Shown here: positions 22,996-35,769 of the stretch, piece by piece
Numbering within the stretch: the stretch's first letter is position 1
Layout of the letters: each line of letters begins with the position of its first letter
Assembly: GCA_964035015.1 (NCBI GenBank)
Contig: OZ035998.1
Location: forward strand, 23,963,479 to 24,027,478
Source of the DNA: Corallium rubrum
Taxonomy: Eukaryota; Cnidaria; Anthozoa; Scleralcyonacea; Coralliidae
Direction of reading: 5' to 3'
DNA: 64,000 nucleotides
Position numbers and translations under genes: made by a program
The notes under the pieces: generated by a model
Told to the model about the DNA's origin: nothing
Databases searched by the model: none
Seen by the model: only the letters and a program-made list of their open reading frames with translations

Positions 22996-25185
22996 CTTAT
23001 GCACCATTATCTCTCCACAAGAGATCTGTTTTTTTTACAGAACCAAGTAAATGACTGGCAAGGAATGTTTGGTTTGTTTATAGCACGTGTATAAACTAGC
23101 ATGTAAGAAGTGATATTATATAATGCACGTACTGTAGCGCAGTATCGACGCTGTAGTGTTGTACTTAAAAAGGTATGATTTGTTTGTGTGGACTATAGCT
23201 GCATGCATGGTGTTACGTCATTAAGCAGTAATTAGCATTAATATTGCGCATTGATTTAAAATCAATCATTGTGTCTTTCGCATTGACTTGAAAATATTCT
23301 ATGTTTATCTCATAACGAAATATCCTGGGCTTTTTATTCTATTCTAATTCTTCTCCTATATGTGTCATGTATATGAAAGACAATTTAAATGAGGGAAGAC
23401 AGACGTGTTGGATGGGTTGGATGATTTGGTGATAATGATCCTTGATTACAATATCAAAAGAAGAGTGAGAAGAAAGGGATATCAAGAAACACATATCAAA
23501 ACATATCTTTATCTTTTTCCTTTCATATCTAAGACATGTTTTCATAAATGTAGGTGATCCATTTTCATCAATTTTTTGTGTATTTATGTACATAGTCATA
23601 GAGGTCAAGTATACAGTTTTGTATTCCCCAAACGTTTCCTGTTAAATTGTTATCTGTAAACATGAAACACTATGTCAATGCAAATATTTTTAGCTTGTTA
23701 ACTCAGCCTAAGCAAACATGGAAAATTTATAGGGACTATATGGTTTGACTTGATAATCAAATGGCTTTCCTTTGTAGGTATTTGTAATAAATAAATCCAT
23801 TTAATTTATTTAATATGCGTGATATTGCATGTAAGTCGTCAAGCTAGCGGTTGAATATAGAACAAGGGTAAATGCACGCGTCTTGATTTTCGTGTTTCTA
23901 ACTGTTTGCATATAGAAAACGAACCGCGAGAGAGAAAACGAGAGTAATTACACAACACTTTAGATGCAACGAGAAATGTCAGAAGCTTGGTATTTTTTAG
24001 CATTTAATATACAACATAACAACAGATTTTTTTGTTCAACAAACATATCAAAATCAACTGTCCAGAATCCGGCTTCCCGTATGATTGTATCAAAGTCAAT
24101 CTGCATGCACGATTCTATATTTTTTATACTATTTTCGCGCGCGGGTGATTAAATTTTTTTTGCACCAAACACTTACGATTGCTTGCAAATGTCGCAAAAA
24201 GTTCTTTTAACTTTAAAGGTGTATTAATGGAATTCGTCCGGATGCAAATAGCAAAAAAAATCGCGTATTGAAAAACGTTTGTACACGTTCGAAACTATAT
24301 AATATAGTAATTTAAAATATATTCCTTGCCCAAAATTATACATTAATATTATACATACACAATTATTCAGAATAAAGGTAATTTCAAAACGTTCCTTGAG
24401 AGTTCTTTAATTCTATTATTACACTCTTTTTATCATACCATCTTTGATACCGAATGCAACTTTTGGCAGAACAACATTTGTCTGTTAGTGAATTAACGTT
24501 TTTTGTTACTAAGCCGCCATCGATTCACAATGTCAATGGATATTCAATTGAAACAACTTCCATATACTTCAGTCTTAAAATCTTTCTGTCCGACTGAGAA
24601 GCTCACATTGCATGCAACAGTATAAGCAAGCTTTTCCAGGTAAGAAGATGTTATTTGCTTTTGCAACAGAGCTATCCATACTTCTAATTTATTAACTTTG
24701 TTTGACAAAGGTATTGGCAGGCTTACACGTCCAGTTTTGGATTTTAATCCCAGAAATCTATGTCACCTTAACAGAACCGTATATATAGTGAACTCAAGTA
24801 GATCCAATTTTTTCACAACGTCTTATATTTGTCTTCTGTTTGGAGGAAATACTACCGTTTTTTCTATAATTTAAAGAAATAAGAAATGGCATGTTAGTAC
24901 GTGTAACCAACCAGATTTTCACAACTATAGTTCTATTTGTTCGACAACGTTTAGGCCACGGTTGTTAAATGTATGAGTTGTATGATTCGTCGGCGTAACT
25001 CATATACAATATGATATATAATTACATATACAAATGTATAATTATATATACAAATGGAGGTAGTGCCACATCTCGGGGTACGAAACTAAATAGTAATAAA
25101 TATGCCTAGTCAAATTTGTTGAGTCATTCTACCTCCATTTGTTTAATATGCTCTTGGTATCCATTGGTAGCCAATTACAAGCTAC
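22996..25185. other. 3' flank of the Dickkopf-like gene, no other gene seen
   Basis: AT-rich, with only short unrelated frames. 25052-25140 contains an inverted pair around AAATGGAGGTAG / CTACCTCCATTT. A further Dickkopf exon could lie here but I could not find one. Confidence 0.4.
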
Positions 25186-25189
25186 TCAA

Positions 25190-25191
25190 CC

Positions 25192-25276
<85 letters not shown>
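25190..25276. repeat. Compound (AT)n(GT)n microsatellite
   Basis: Roughly 30 AT units followed by 14 GT units, about 80 bases downstream (minus strand) of the Dickkopf-like stop codon. Confidence 0.95.
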
Positions 25277-25280
<4 letters not shown>

Positions 25281-25354
25281 GTGTGAATGTGTTGTACATA
25301 TGTGTGTTATCTAACTCTTATCTGTTTTGTAGAAAAAAATAAGTGACCAAAAAT

Positions 25355-25741
25355 TTAGTTTACATTATACCTATTCCTGCGCACTTTATTTTTTCTGCAT
25401 GATAAACCGTCATCACAAGGACAACCATGATTGACAGTGTAAGCCACTCCACCTTCTAAGACGGCACAAATTTGATTCTCTCTCAGCATGGATTTGCATA
25501 CAAACTCTCCATGACTCTTGGCACAACACAGTCCTTTCTTGCAGTCTTTGTCCTTTCTACATCGCGACATGTAGTTTCCTGATTTTACCACCTTTCTGCA
25601 ACTGCCAAAAACACACTCAAAGCCTTTGCAGCAGACATGATCACGTCTACATTTTGCTCCGAGGCTCTTACACTTGTGACAAGTACCATAATGCCGGTGA
25701 CAATAGCCTGTGCTACACTGGCGATCTTTTGTGCAGTATTT
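25355..25741 (-). CDS. DKK: Dickkopf-like exon 2 (both Cys-rich domains)
   Basis: Acceptor GTCTTTCAG, then 128 codons and TAA. Carries both cysteine-rich domains in one exon. A possible donor (AATAG/GTATAAT) lies just before the stop, so a spliced isoform with a further exon supplying the tenth Cys cannot be excluded. Confidence 0.92.
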   Translation of the reverse strand, partial: KYCTKDRQCSTGYCHRHYGTCHKCKSLGAKCRRDHVCCKGFECVFGSCRKVVKSGNYMSRCRKDKDCKKGLCCAKSHGEFVCKSMLRENQICAVLEGGVAYTVNHGCPCDDGLSCRKNKVRRNRYNVN

Positions 25742-26044
25742 CTGAAAGACAAAATGAAACTTTTAGCTAGGCTGATAGTGGTGAAGAGCAATGTAGTTTG
25801 TGGTCTAATAAATATATACTAAATATAATCACAGATTATAGTCAATTCTTTATCGTATAGTAGATTTATTTGCAAGCTAAAAGCTTACCTGTTTTGCTGT
25901 TGGATTTGATACGCTGCTGGAGTTGTGTGTTGAAGTAGAGCTTTTTTGGACCGGATTGACATCCCAGAGCCAACTAAAAACGACGGTTTCACATACTTGA
26001 ACAAGAACTAATATCAACAGAGCGCTGAAAACGAACGACTTCAT
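25355..26044 (-). CDS. DKK: Dickkopf-like secreted Wnt antagonist, two exons
   Basis: CDS complement of exons 25889-26044 (52 codons) and 25355-25741 (128 codons plus stop), 180 residues, joined in phase 0 across a 147-bp GT-AG intron. Signal peptide at about 1-20 (MKSFVFSALLILVLVQVC), then a Ser/Thr/Asn-rich linker. The first Cys-rich domain begins KYCTKDRQC and runs through CHKCKSLGAKC and VCCKGFEC, matching the spacing of the Dickkopf N-terminal domain. The second (CRKDKDCKKGLCC, CKSMLRENQIC, GCPCDDGLSC) is the colipase-fold domain that binds LRP5/6 in known Dickkopfs. Only 9 of the usual 10 cysteines of that domain are present, because the frame stops soon after DGLSCRKNK. Function is inferred from family. 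Confidence 0.9.
25889..26044 (-). CDS. DKK: Dickkopf-like exon 1 (signal peptide)
   Basis: The start was chosen at 26044 because the hydrophobic signal sequence begins there; the open frame extends further upstream but without a better start. The donor CAG/GTAAGC is strong. Confidence 0.85.
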
Positions 26045-26225
26045 TTCTCTACGTTGCCGTAAGGTTAGAAAATAAGAATTTGATGTCAAGACCAGTGTTT
26101 TGTATTCCTTCTTCGTTTGTAATGGGCCTTCGATTGACAGAAAAGAATAGAAACGCGTGTCATTAGGGACGAAAAGGATTAATGTTTTTAGATAAGCCAA
26201 TCAAAATCATCTTTCGTATTATAAA

Positions 26226-26500
26226 TGTTGACACTTCAAGGACAAAAAGGCGTGGAACGTTAATTTTTGAGGAGGAGAAGCCCGCCTACTGTGATGAGAT
26301 TCAAGCACCTAATCGATCCCACATCTCACATTCATCTTAAATTGAATACCCTAAAAATTATTAAGAACAGTAATGTCAAGACATTGCATAAAATAAGGTC
26401 CTCATTATTGTTTTGTGTTCGTCATGACGAACGGCAATGAAAACAATATTGAACAGATTCATTTGTTTGCCATTGACAACCATTCAATTAAGCGACATTC
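26226..26500. promoter_or_regulatory. Dickkopf upstream module, copy 1
   Basis: Begins about 180 bases upstream of the Dickkopf-like start codon and is repeated in the same orientation at 27747-28015. About 45 bases (26309-26352, starting TCAAGCACCTAATCGATCCC) are identical in both copies. Shared flanks include GACAAAAAGGCGTGGAACGT and TTTGCCATTGACAACCATTC. A TATA-like TTATAAAT lies at 26218-26225. A regulatory role is inference from position and conservation. Confidence 0.45.
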
Positions 26501-26891
26501 TGTAGCAAATTAGACTGTCTTGTGGCAAACATCAAGTTTAGTAATGTGGCAGGATATTCTACCGTATTATAATGCATGGTCAATTAACGTAGACCCTATT
26601 TAGTATATTTTTCGTTGTTGTTAAGGATACTAATAACAAATCTCAACAAGTTTGCCAGTTCCGATATTCATGCAAGAGAAGAAATATTGGCCAAAATAGA
26701 ATAAAACGCATGCTATATATTTTACTTCTGTCATGCTGTGACTGCATGTGTGATCCATTAAAGATTAAAATGCATGCAATGGTCGATAACACATTTACAG
26801 TTTTCAATGTTAAGAAAATCATAACGAAAGCAAAGCCTCATTCGAACACTAAACTATATAAGAAAGTTTTCTCTAAGAAATCAGTTTAAAT

Positions 26892-27746
<855 letters not shown>

Positions 27747-28015
27747 ATGTTGACATTTAGAGCGACAAAAAGGCGTGGAACGTTAATTCTAAAAGGCCTA
27801 CTGTGATGAATTCAAGCACCTAATCGATCCCACATCTCACATTCATCTTAAATTGAATACCCTACGAATCATATGGATATCAGTGAACAAAACACGGCTA
27901 GAAAAGTCAGGAAGTGTTTTTTTATAAAGATGAATGCCCAGGACGGCCAATGAAAACAATTCTAACAGCTTCTTTGTTTGCCATTGACAACCATTCAATA
28001 GTAAGCGAACATTTA
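27747..28015. repeat. Dickkopf upstream module, copy 2
   Basis: Direct repeat of 26226-26500, diverged outside a conserved core at about 27796-27864. Could be the remnant promoter of a lost tandem Dickkopf copy, or part of a repeat family. Confidence 0.6.
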
Positions 28016-28430
28016 GAGAGACTTAAATTATGGTCTTTCAAAAATCAACGAACGTTAGGGGGTGGGTCTATTTATATATGATATATACTAGAAATACACG
28101 AACGCAACAACCCCTCGCCCGCTTTATATGCATTTTTAACACCTCCCCCCTAATTTCTGTTTTTTGTTGTATTAATGAACACAGATCAGAAAACTAGTTA
28201 GCAAGGTTCATCTGTAGTCGTGTATTGACACACAGAAAGAACATGCAATGTCAATATTAAAAAAAAACCAACGAGATGAGCCAAATGACAAATTTTCATT
28301 CAAAAATATATATAAACAGTGGTCAAGAAAAGACATAACTCACACAATGTCAACGTCCTAGCGATGAAAGACAATTCTAGACAATATATTATTTATATTA
28401 ATTTTCATTTTCAAGATTTCTTCCGTTTTA

Positions 28431-28502
28431 GCCCGAGTTTTCTATGAGCGAATAGTCAACGAGGCGAAGCCGAGTTGACTATCGCTCATAGAAAACGAGG
28501 GC
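28431..28502. mobile_element. Hairpin element with CGAG motifs (copy 4)
   Basis: 72-bp palindrome. CGAG at 28434 faces CGAG at 28496, and CGAG at 28460 faces CGAG at 28471. The tip is GC-GAA-GC, that is exactly GCGAAGC. Sequence to the right (to about 28530) matches the left flank of copy 7 at 31.6 kb in reverse (TTGTTTTAGTAGAAA). Confidence 0.8.
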
Positions 28503-29116
28503 GAGTTGTCTAATTGTTTTAGTAGAAATTTACCAACAAACGTTAAATAAATTCTCGACCATAACATATTCTTTGAGGCTCGTTTAATACATTTTTTGAC
28601 TGCCAACAACAAACGTTCAACAGTCATTTCGGACATCTCCTTGGCCTGTACAGTAACTGATGGAAAAGTAAAATTTTCTTGCATAATTTAGCATGGACTT
28701 TCATGTACAATATTGAAACAATATATATCCACTCATTTGATTTGTAAAAGTGACAAAAAGTTGAAAGAAACATTCAATTTAGCATATAGTTTACATCACG
28801 AAATCTTGTCAACAGCAAGCGTAATTCTGAAGTGTGTTTTGTTTGCAGTTATTTCGTTTTAAACGAACACAGATAAACAATTTAACGATCTTACCATTAA
28901 TAATTTCCATTCTAACCATTTTGTAGCCGTTTTTGTTTTCTGCAGAACGTATTGCTTCGCCTAAATGTTCAATTTCTTCTTTCATTTGCCCACTCCGTTA
29001 TAACTTCGGCGCCATTGTTGCTTAACAGAACAACCGCTGGCTCTAATGATCATTATTCGTGCTATACTACGCATTTTGTCATTGGTAATTTTTTTTAAAT
29101 GAATGACTTTCATTTA

Positions 29117-30365
29117 AGAAATACCTAATGGGTTTCCATGTTTGGATAGCCTGATCCAAACACGAGGGATGTTGCGAGACTTTCGAAAAGCGTAAAAAAA
29201 CACGAGCCGCCAGGCGAGTGTTTTTTAGCTTTAGAAAGTCGAGCAACATCCCGAGTGTTTGGATCAGGCTATCCAAACATGGAAACCCATTAGGTATTTC
29301 TTTTATAAAATGACCGACAATAAAATAACAGATTTTGTGAAAAAAAATAGTGATAGGAATACATATTCTCCCGAAATTCATCAACTACCAATCACGTTTC
29401 GCCTATTTTCCCCCAGACGCTAAACAACCAATCACATTTCGCCTTGTAACGTCTTGGTGACGAGCTGCAGGGCGAGCGAAACGAGAAAGAAAGTAATCCG
29501 AAAATTATTTTGCCGACAAATTCAACATTAAAGATGGGAATGTCAATAAAGAAGTGAACTCTGGCCATCGAAAACAGCGAATATTATTAGGAAAACGCTT
29601 AAACATTGCTAGAATCAACCGCCTCAGCGTCGGGCTCGTGGTTTTAGAGCAAATACAAGAAAAATATTCTTGGCCGTAAAAAGCCGCTGAAAGTGAAGCT
29701 TCCGAAAAAATATTTTCATCGCCAGATTTGGATTTTATGTCGAGAGCTCTTGGGTATTTTACTTCATATCGACAAAGTCTTTTTCTTTTACCAAGTGAGT
29801 TCATCAGCCAAGGAAATGAAAGGTATTTGTACAGCATGTTATTCTGTTTTAAGATCGTTTTCAAAACGTGTACTTTCCAAATCACGTTGTATTGTTTACC
29901 ATATTAAAGTACGAACTACCGTATATTTTAGCAAGTTCAGCTTGGCTCTTGAACACAACAGGGCCGCAAAACAATTCCATGCTTGGTTATAGTTCTCTCA
30001 CAGTATATAAACATAGTGTTGTTGTTTTTAACTGCCTGAAAAAGACTCGAAGACGGTGGGTTTTTTTAACTTTAAGATTCGTTCAGGAAATTATTTGTTT
30101 GCTTGTAATTCGACATTTAGTTCTTCGCCGTCGCTTATTTAAAACTTTTCCCTGTTGAAGCCCTTATGCACATACCTGTAGTTACCAATACTATTTTAGT
30201 AATTACAATGCTATTTTATTTGTGTCATGCAGTACTAAAAAAATTAGATTAAAGTCTATAAAAGGCGTCGCTCAAAATTGCTTGCAAATTTCCGTGTTTG
30301 GATAGCCTGATCCAAACATGGGTATTGACCAATCAGCGCTTGCGTAGCATACATGTTATTTTATA
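29117..30365. mobile_element. Hairpin-ended element (copy 5) with CCAATCAG right end
   Basis: Left end 29117-29302 is a 186-bp palindrome with three CGAG/CGAG oppositions (29163/29252, 29175/29240, 29203/29215). The right end (30290-30365) repeats the outer arm (TTGGATAGCCTGATCCAAAC), then ACCAATCAGCGC and ATGTTATTTTATAATGG. The interior has no intact gene. Sequence right of the hairpin (CAACTACCAATCAC) matches, inverted, that next to copy 9 at 44.1 kb, so both are one family. Confidence 0.7.
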
Positions 30366-30414
30366 ATGGTTTATTCCAGAGGTTTATATTATACACTTAT
30401 AAACTCCTGCAATA

Positions 30415-31490
30415 GCCAATGAAATTCGAGGATTTGCATTATAAACTTTTAAATTTATACTAAATAGATTTATACAATATCCTGGTTGCTATGCGTGTTT
30501 TCATTGGTTGTTGGCCATGATCTATTAGAGGACAGACACATGGATCACGTCCGATCACGTCAGCTGACTTGCTTTTTTCTTTCTTCATGCCCCAAAATCC
30601 GGCAAGAAGTATTGTGTAATTTTTATATTGTATAAAGCAAATAGATTCCATTTTTTTGTTGTCTGTTCAGTTCTCGTGGGCCACTTTTTTGTTCTTACCA
30701 CGTTGTGACGTCATCTGTGCATCTATAACTGATTATAAAAGAAGGTGGCTCTACGCAGGCTCTGATTGGCTGGGCTCCGTGCATTTATAAGAGAACATAG
30801 ATCATGAATGACGTAGAATGGCGTCAGCTGGCCGGAAAAGCCCGCCAAAATCCTAAACTACCTCACTTTTAGTTTGATTTTTCCTCTTCTTATTTTATAA
30901 AACAAATAAACATACCGCTCCTGTGCATATGTACTCTTATAAAGGTACGTTAGACGTCATTTGAACTTCTTTCGTGTTCAAATAACGTCAAACGTGCCTT
31001 TATAAGAGTATATATGCACGGAGCTTTATGTTTTATTTGTTAAACAGATAACAGTAAAATGGAATCTATTTGTTAAATATGTATATTTAGTAGAAACTTA
31101 CTAGTATTCTATTGCAAATGCTGCAATCTGATTGGCTACTCTACTCGATATCTATTTAACAAATAGATTCCATTTTGCCGTTGTCTGTTCAGTTATAGAT
31201 GCACAGATGACGTCACAACGTGGTAAGAACAAAAAAGTGGCCCACGAGATGCAGTCGAGTGGGTCACTGATGTTCTTATCACGTTGTGACGTCTTCTGTG
31301 CATCTATAACTGAACAGACAACAAAAAAATGGAATCTATTTGTTTTATACAATCTAAAAATTACACAATACATCTTGCCGGATTTTGGGGCATAAAGAAA
31401 GAAAAAAGCAAGTCAGTTGACGTGATCTGACGTGATCCATGTGTCTGTCCTCTCATAGATCATGGGCAACAACCAATGAAAAGATAGCGA
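30415..31490. mobile_element. Hairpin-ended element (copy 6)
   Basis: The 31158-31343 palindrome (arms AAATAGATTCCATTTT... and TATAGATGCAC...) has tip CGAG at 31245 facing CGAG at 31256. A single arm of the same sequence lies at 30640-30735, and outer parts (GATCACGTCAGCTGACTTGC region) are mirrored near 31410-31450. A second 80-bp palindrome sits at 30930-31012. No coding capacity. Confidence 0.7.
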
Positions 31491-31639
31491 GTAGCAAATT
31501 GAGTACCAGTACTCGCGCGGCCATGCAGTAAACTAACATGGCAGTTTTCGCACAGAAACAATGGTTATGCTTCGTTTTTTGAAATAATTGGAAAGAACTA
31601 AGGTACACAAGTTAGTTTCTACTAAAACAATTAGATTAT

Positions 31640-31717
31640 TCGCTCTCAATTTCTATGAGATGATAGTTGACTCGAGCTCCGCTCTCGTCAACTATTCACT
31701 CATAGAAATTTCTCGCA
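31640..31717. mobile_element. Hairpin element with CTCG tip (copy 7)
   Basis: Arms TTTCTATGAGATGATAGTTGA and complement. CTCG at 31671 faces CTCG at 31684 (CGAG on the minus strand), stem AGC/GCT. Related to copy 4 but in opposite orientation. Confidence 0.7.
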
Positions 31718-31755
31718 GAATTTCTTTCCCACTTGCGTGTAATTTCGCGTGTACC

Positions 31756-31800
31756 GCTCACCCGGGCTCCGGGCCTTCGGCCCTACGCCCGGGCTCGGGG
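31756..31800. repeat. GC-rich hairpin motif CCGGGCTCCGGGCCTTCGG
   Basis: A GC-rich 40-bp motif (GGGCCTTCGGCCCTACGCCC core) that recurs at 37068-37107. Both copies follow a TCG/CACC-type leader and precede AT-rich DNA. Probably the terminus of a dispersed element. Confidence 0.6.
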
Positions 31801-31802
31801 AT

Positions 31803-32351
31803 TATATATGATATGATATGATATGATATGATATGATATGATATGATATGATATGATATGATATGATATGATATGATATGATATGATATGATATGATATG
31901 ATATGATATGATATATGATATATGATATATGATATATGATATATGATATATGATATATGATATATGATATATGATATATGATATATGATATATGATATAT
32001 GATATATGATATATGATATGATATGATATATGATATGATATGATATATGATATGATATGATATGATATGATATGATATGATGTGATGTGATGTGATGTGA
32101 TGTGATGTGATGTGATGTGATGTGATGTGATGTGATGTGATGTGATGTGATGTGATGTGATGTGATGTGATGTGATGTGATGTGATGTGATGTGATGTGA
32201 TGTGATGTGATGTGATGTGATGTGATGTGATGTGATGTGATGTGATGTGATGTGATGTGATGTGATGTGATATATGATATGATATGATATGGATATATGA
32301 TATGATATGATATGATATGATATGATATGATATGATATGATATGATATGAT
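31803..32351. repeat. TGATA/TGATG pentamer satellite with sub-blocks
   Basis: About 549 bp of 5-bp units. The left block is TGATA, then a block of 7-bp ATATGAT units, then a 190-bp uniform TGATG block (32080-32270), then TGATA again. Reverse frames rich in His-Ile-Ser are artefacts. Confidence 0.97.
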
Positions 32352-32374
32352 AAGCGGTAAACCTATTTTGTTGA

Positions 32375-32660
32375 GGCCAAAAGGGATGACTCAAAGGGAC
32401 CTGTTCAGTCCTTTTGCGGCTTTTCCCAAATAGTCGTTAAATATGTTTGACTAAAAAGGTAGGTGGCAAACCAGATTTATGATTAGGGTTAGGGTTTTTC
32501 TTTGTGGTTAGGGTATCGAAAAGATTGCTAAAATCTTGAGACTCACTGAAGCTTGGCGAAAAATTTGGACAAATTTTGACGACATATTTTATCATATTTT
32601 GGAAAAGCCGTGAAAGAACTGGACAGGTCCCTTTGAGTCATTCTTTTTAACCTTGAGTGG
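32375..32660. mobile_element. ~285-bp inverted-repeat element
   Basis: Left GATGACTCAAAGGGACCTGT is mirrored by ACAGGTCCCTTTGAGTCATT on the right, with inner arms CTTTTGCGGCTTTTCC / GGAAAAGCCGTGAAAG. The interior includes GATTAGGGTTAGGG. Confidence 0.8.
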
Positions 32661-33240
32661 AGAAAATGGATATACTTTAGTCAGGATTTTTGTATATTAA
32701 TAACCTGCTTATATGCTCTAAAGTTATGGAGCATCAATAACTAATCTATTACAACTGTATGTTACTGAGAGAAATCTAGAGGTACACTATAGATATTGTC
32801 GAAATTAAGAATTCATGTAGTCAAGAGTCGCAGAGAAGCCAAATTAGCATGCATATATAGACCGATTTCGCATGTGCATTTGTTTTAGGCTACTCTTAAT
32901 TATTACTGAGCAATCTCGAATCTTGCCCAGTCTGATAAGCTATAAGCTAATCTGTGCAGCTTTGGGATTTCTGATAAGTTTGCGAAATCAAAATATTTTT
33001 TGCTATATTTGAAATAGAAACGAATTTTTATTATGAGGTATAATAATATTTGATAATATTATGATCATATTTTTCTAAAATTCTTGATCTTTAGCAGATT
33101 TTAAGCTAAATAGAAGATCACATTTGATAATATTTCGTGTTTTAACTACATTCTTCCGAATAATCTTGGTTAAATGCAACAACATGTATGTGGCTAATAT
33201 GCAGGTTTATAAAATAGCATTTATACTACGCAAGCTATGA
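32661..33240. other. No gene recognised
   Basis: AT-rich spacer with no feature I can support. Confidence 0.4.
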
Positions 33241-34100
33241 TTGGTTAATAACCGTGCAGGATCCACTGACCAATATATAACTGGACTGCGTGCTCCTGTT
33301 ACTTTTGAGTTGGGAAAAGTGTGGCCCACTGACCTATATAAATAACTGGACTGCGTGCTCCTATTACCTTTGAGTTAGGAAAAGTGTCCCCAAAATCATT
33401 TTCAAAATGGCGGCGTTTATGGGTCCTTTTTGCTAATGGTGAAGGTCGCTAACCGATACCTAAGAACCGGACTGGTGACACATGTTTTTATGCCTGTATT
33501 TTTCTCGGCATTCAGTCGAATTATGTTATTAATAACTTGATAAAGTCTTCATATTTATAGAAGATGAAAGTTTTCTGACTGACGGGTTTTGATGGTCTTC
33601 CACTGTCCCAGTCTGATATAGTTTGTCGTCCGGCTTTCTTGTTTTAACGACGGGAAAATAGACGGACGAATTAAAGTTGGAAAACTCGCCGTTTACCGGA
33701 CTTTATAACACCTGACAACTGAGGCAACTTCAATACATTTCGAACTTGGTTTAAGAAGTATTTTAAAGGATTTCATAAGGGGGGCATCTGGTCCTGAGGG
33801 GGGTGGGCATCTGGTCCTAGTACCAGATGCCCCGGGGGGCATTCTGAAGAGGGGGACATCTGGTCCTGTTACACCGGCACGTCTTTAATTCAGACTGCTA
33901 GAAAGCTACACAGTAATTGTCTAGGAATATTATTATTATTGCAGTTTACTAGTTCAGAACTACAACAAGACTCTCATCATAAAAACGTCCCGGGCCGCTC
34001 AGCAACAAACATAAATAATATGCATGGAAAACCCACCAAAATATTTTGTTTACACACACTCGAGATCATGTTCTACTGGCAGGCCTCTTAAATCGTTCCA
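33240..34100. mobile_element. Composite repeat related to 37.8-38.35 kb
   Basis: 33250-33430 contains two tandem copies of CTGGACTGCGTGCTCCT and an AAAATGGCGGCGTTTAT segment that recurs inverted at 38230-38330. 33780-34080 (poly-G-flanked ACATCTGGTCC repeats, GTCCCGGGCCGCTCAGCAAC) recurs in direct orientation at 37780-38045. Confidence 0.65.
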
Positions 34101-34261
34101 CAAGAAATTAGGGACCTTAACAACGCGAACGTCACGACATAGTCAATCGAGATCATCTTTTTGTTCGCCTTTATGCATTTTTGTGCACGGTGCATGGTCA
34201 CTGAACACATTATATTTTCAGTTCAATCACTCAACCGTGCTATTTAAACATTAATATATAC

Positions 34262-34680
34262 ATGAAAAATTTCGCAATTCTGATTGGCTGGGAGGAGTGC
34301 AATTTTAGTATAATTCAGTGCAGAAAAATGAAATACAGTGCAAATTTTGTAATTTTTTTAATTTGCACAAAAACAATTTTTTTACTAAAAAAAAAGCTCT
34401 TCCTGTTAATTTTTTTCCCATGTATGTTATTTGAACAAAGCATTTTGATTAGAAAGCTAAAGATTCTCTTTATGATAAATTTTTCATGTATATTATTAAT
34501 AAGTAATAGCATGGTTTCGAGTGCAATTTGGAAAAAACACGCACTCGTGAGTTTTTCAAAGACCTCAAATAGCACTCATCCTTCGGACTCGTGCAATTTT
34601 GATAGTCTTTGAAAAACTCACTCGTGCATGTTTTTTTCCAAATTGCACTTGAAACCATGCTATTACCTATACTAATAAAC
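34262..34680. mobile_element. Hairpin element with CTCG motifs (copy 8)
   Basis: 34505-34666 is a palindrome with CTCG at 34543 facing CTCG at 34621, and CTCA at 34575 facing CTCG at 34588 (tip TCC-TTC-GGA). CTGATTGG lies at 34276-34283 on the opposite side. The half-element at 19.7 kb belongs to the same family. Confidence 0.7.
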
Positions 34681-34689
34681 CTACTAGAA

Positions 34690-35758
34690 ATACATGAACG
34701 CAATAACCCCTCGCCCGCTTTTGCATGAATTTTTGTAAATATCTCCTGTTATTCCCTCTGATTAGAAACACTTGCGCTCTTTTTTATTGGGGGTCTGGAA
34801 ATAGTCACTCCTGTTGATCAAAATATAGGTTTAATTCTAGTAGAATATTTGAAATAAAAAAACTACAGTTTTAATAACTCTATTTTTTTGAAGAAAAAGG
34901 TAACGAAGAACAAAGAAAAATTTAAGGATGATATTTCATGAAAAATATTGAGATAAAGAAAATTACACGTTGCTTTCATGGTTTGAACTCAACCATGTTA
35001 ACCACCAGACTACTGAGGCAGGCGGAAAAATTTGGTCAAAATATTAGGGTTATATTGTACCCTTCTTTCTTTCCATGTTTACAAAAAACCACTACAGCAT
35101 CTGAAAACATTTTTCAAACCTGGCAGCCTTCCACGGCAATATTCATTTATTGGACATTTCAGAGTGCTGAAATTGTTTTCACCTACATGTTAATAAATAT
35201 TTCAACAGCATTTGTACGTTTTACAGAAGAAAAACTGCTCCTTTTCCGATTTTTATGCCAAATTATGGACAAGCTACGTTAGTCACAAGTGGTTTTACAA
35301 TAAGAAAACTATTGGAAAAAAAACATGGCCAGAAATTTGCGACATTGAGCCATTTTATGACCAGCGGCTTTGCGGCAAGACATTCCACTTTCAACCCTTC
35401 ATTCTTTCTTATAATGTGATTATTGATTTGTTCAAAATCTTCAACGTTCGCTAGTTGACTTCTTAGTCGCTTAAACTCAAGGAAAATGCTCTCAATTGGC
35501 AATTACGGATCGAAATTGCGAAACGGAGTCCCCGTTGTGCAATATAAAACGAAGAGGAATCATATTTCACGTTGAGTAACGCAAGAGACAAGAAATAAAT
35601 ATAGAAATGCCCACTACGCTGAACAAAAATATCGCAGCCTCCAGTAAGATAATGTCGTCAGGGTTATATTTTGGTACCTTTTCCGAAGAAATCCACCAAA
35701 TACAACGTCGAATATTCTACAAAGATGGATTTCTATTTCGCGCTGCTTGACTTACAGC
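34690..35758. other. No gene recognised
   Basis: Several 80-114 codon frames on both strands overlap here but show no family resemblance or splice-site support. Confidence 0.35.
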
Positions 35759-35769
35759 GGGCCATCTCC

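Noticed and set aside
29505..29885. 126-codon minus-strand frame inside the hairpin element at 29.1-30.4 kb as a second recombinase
   Set aside because: No tyrosine-recombinase motifs are visible. A 21-base match to 38.79 kb (ATGAACTCACTTGGTAAAAG region) is unexplained but does not identify it.
31783..32394. 203-codon reverse frame rich in His-Ile-Ser
   Set aside because: A pure artefact of the TGATA/TGATG satellite, whose 5-bp unit lacks stops in that frame.
34938..35282. 114-codon plus-strand frame as a gene
   Set aside because: Overlapped by equally long frames on both strands, no splice context, no recognisable domain.
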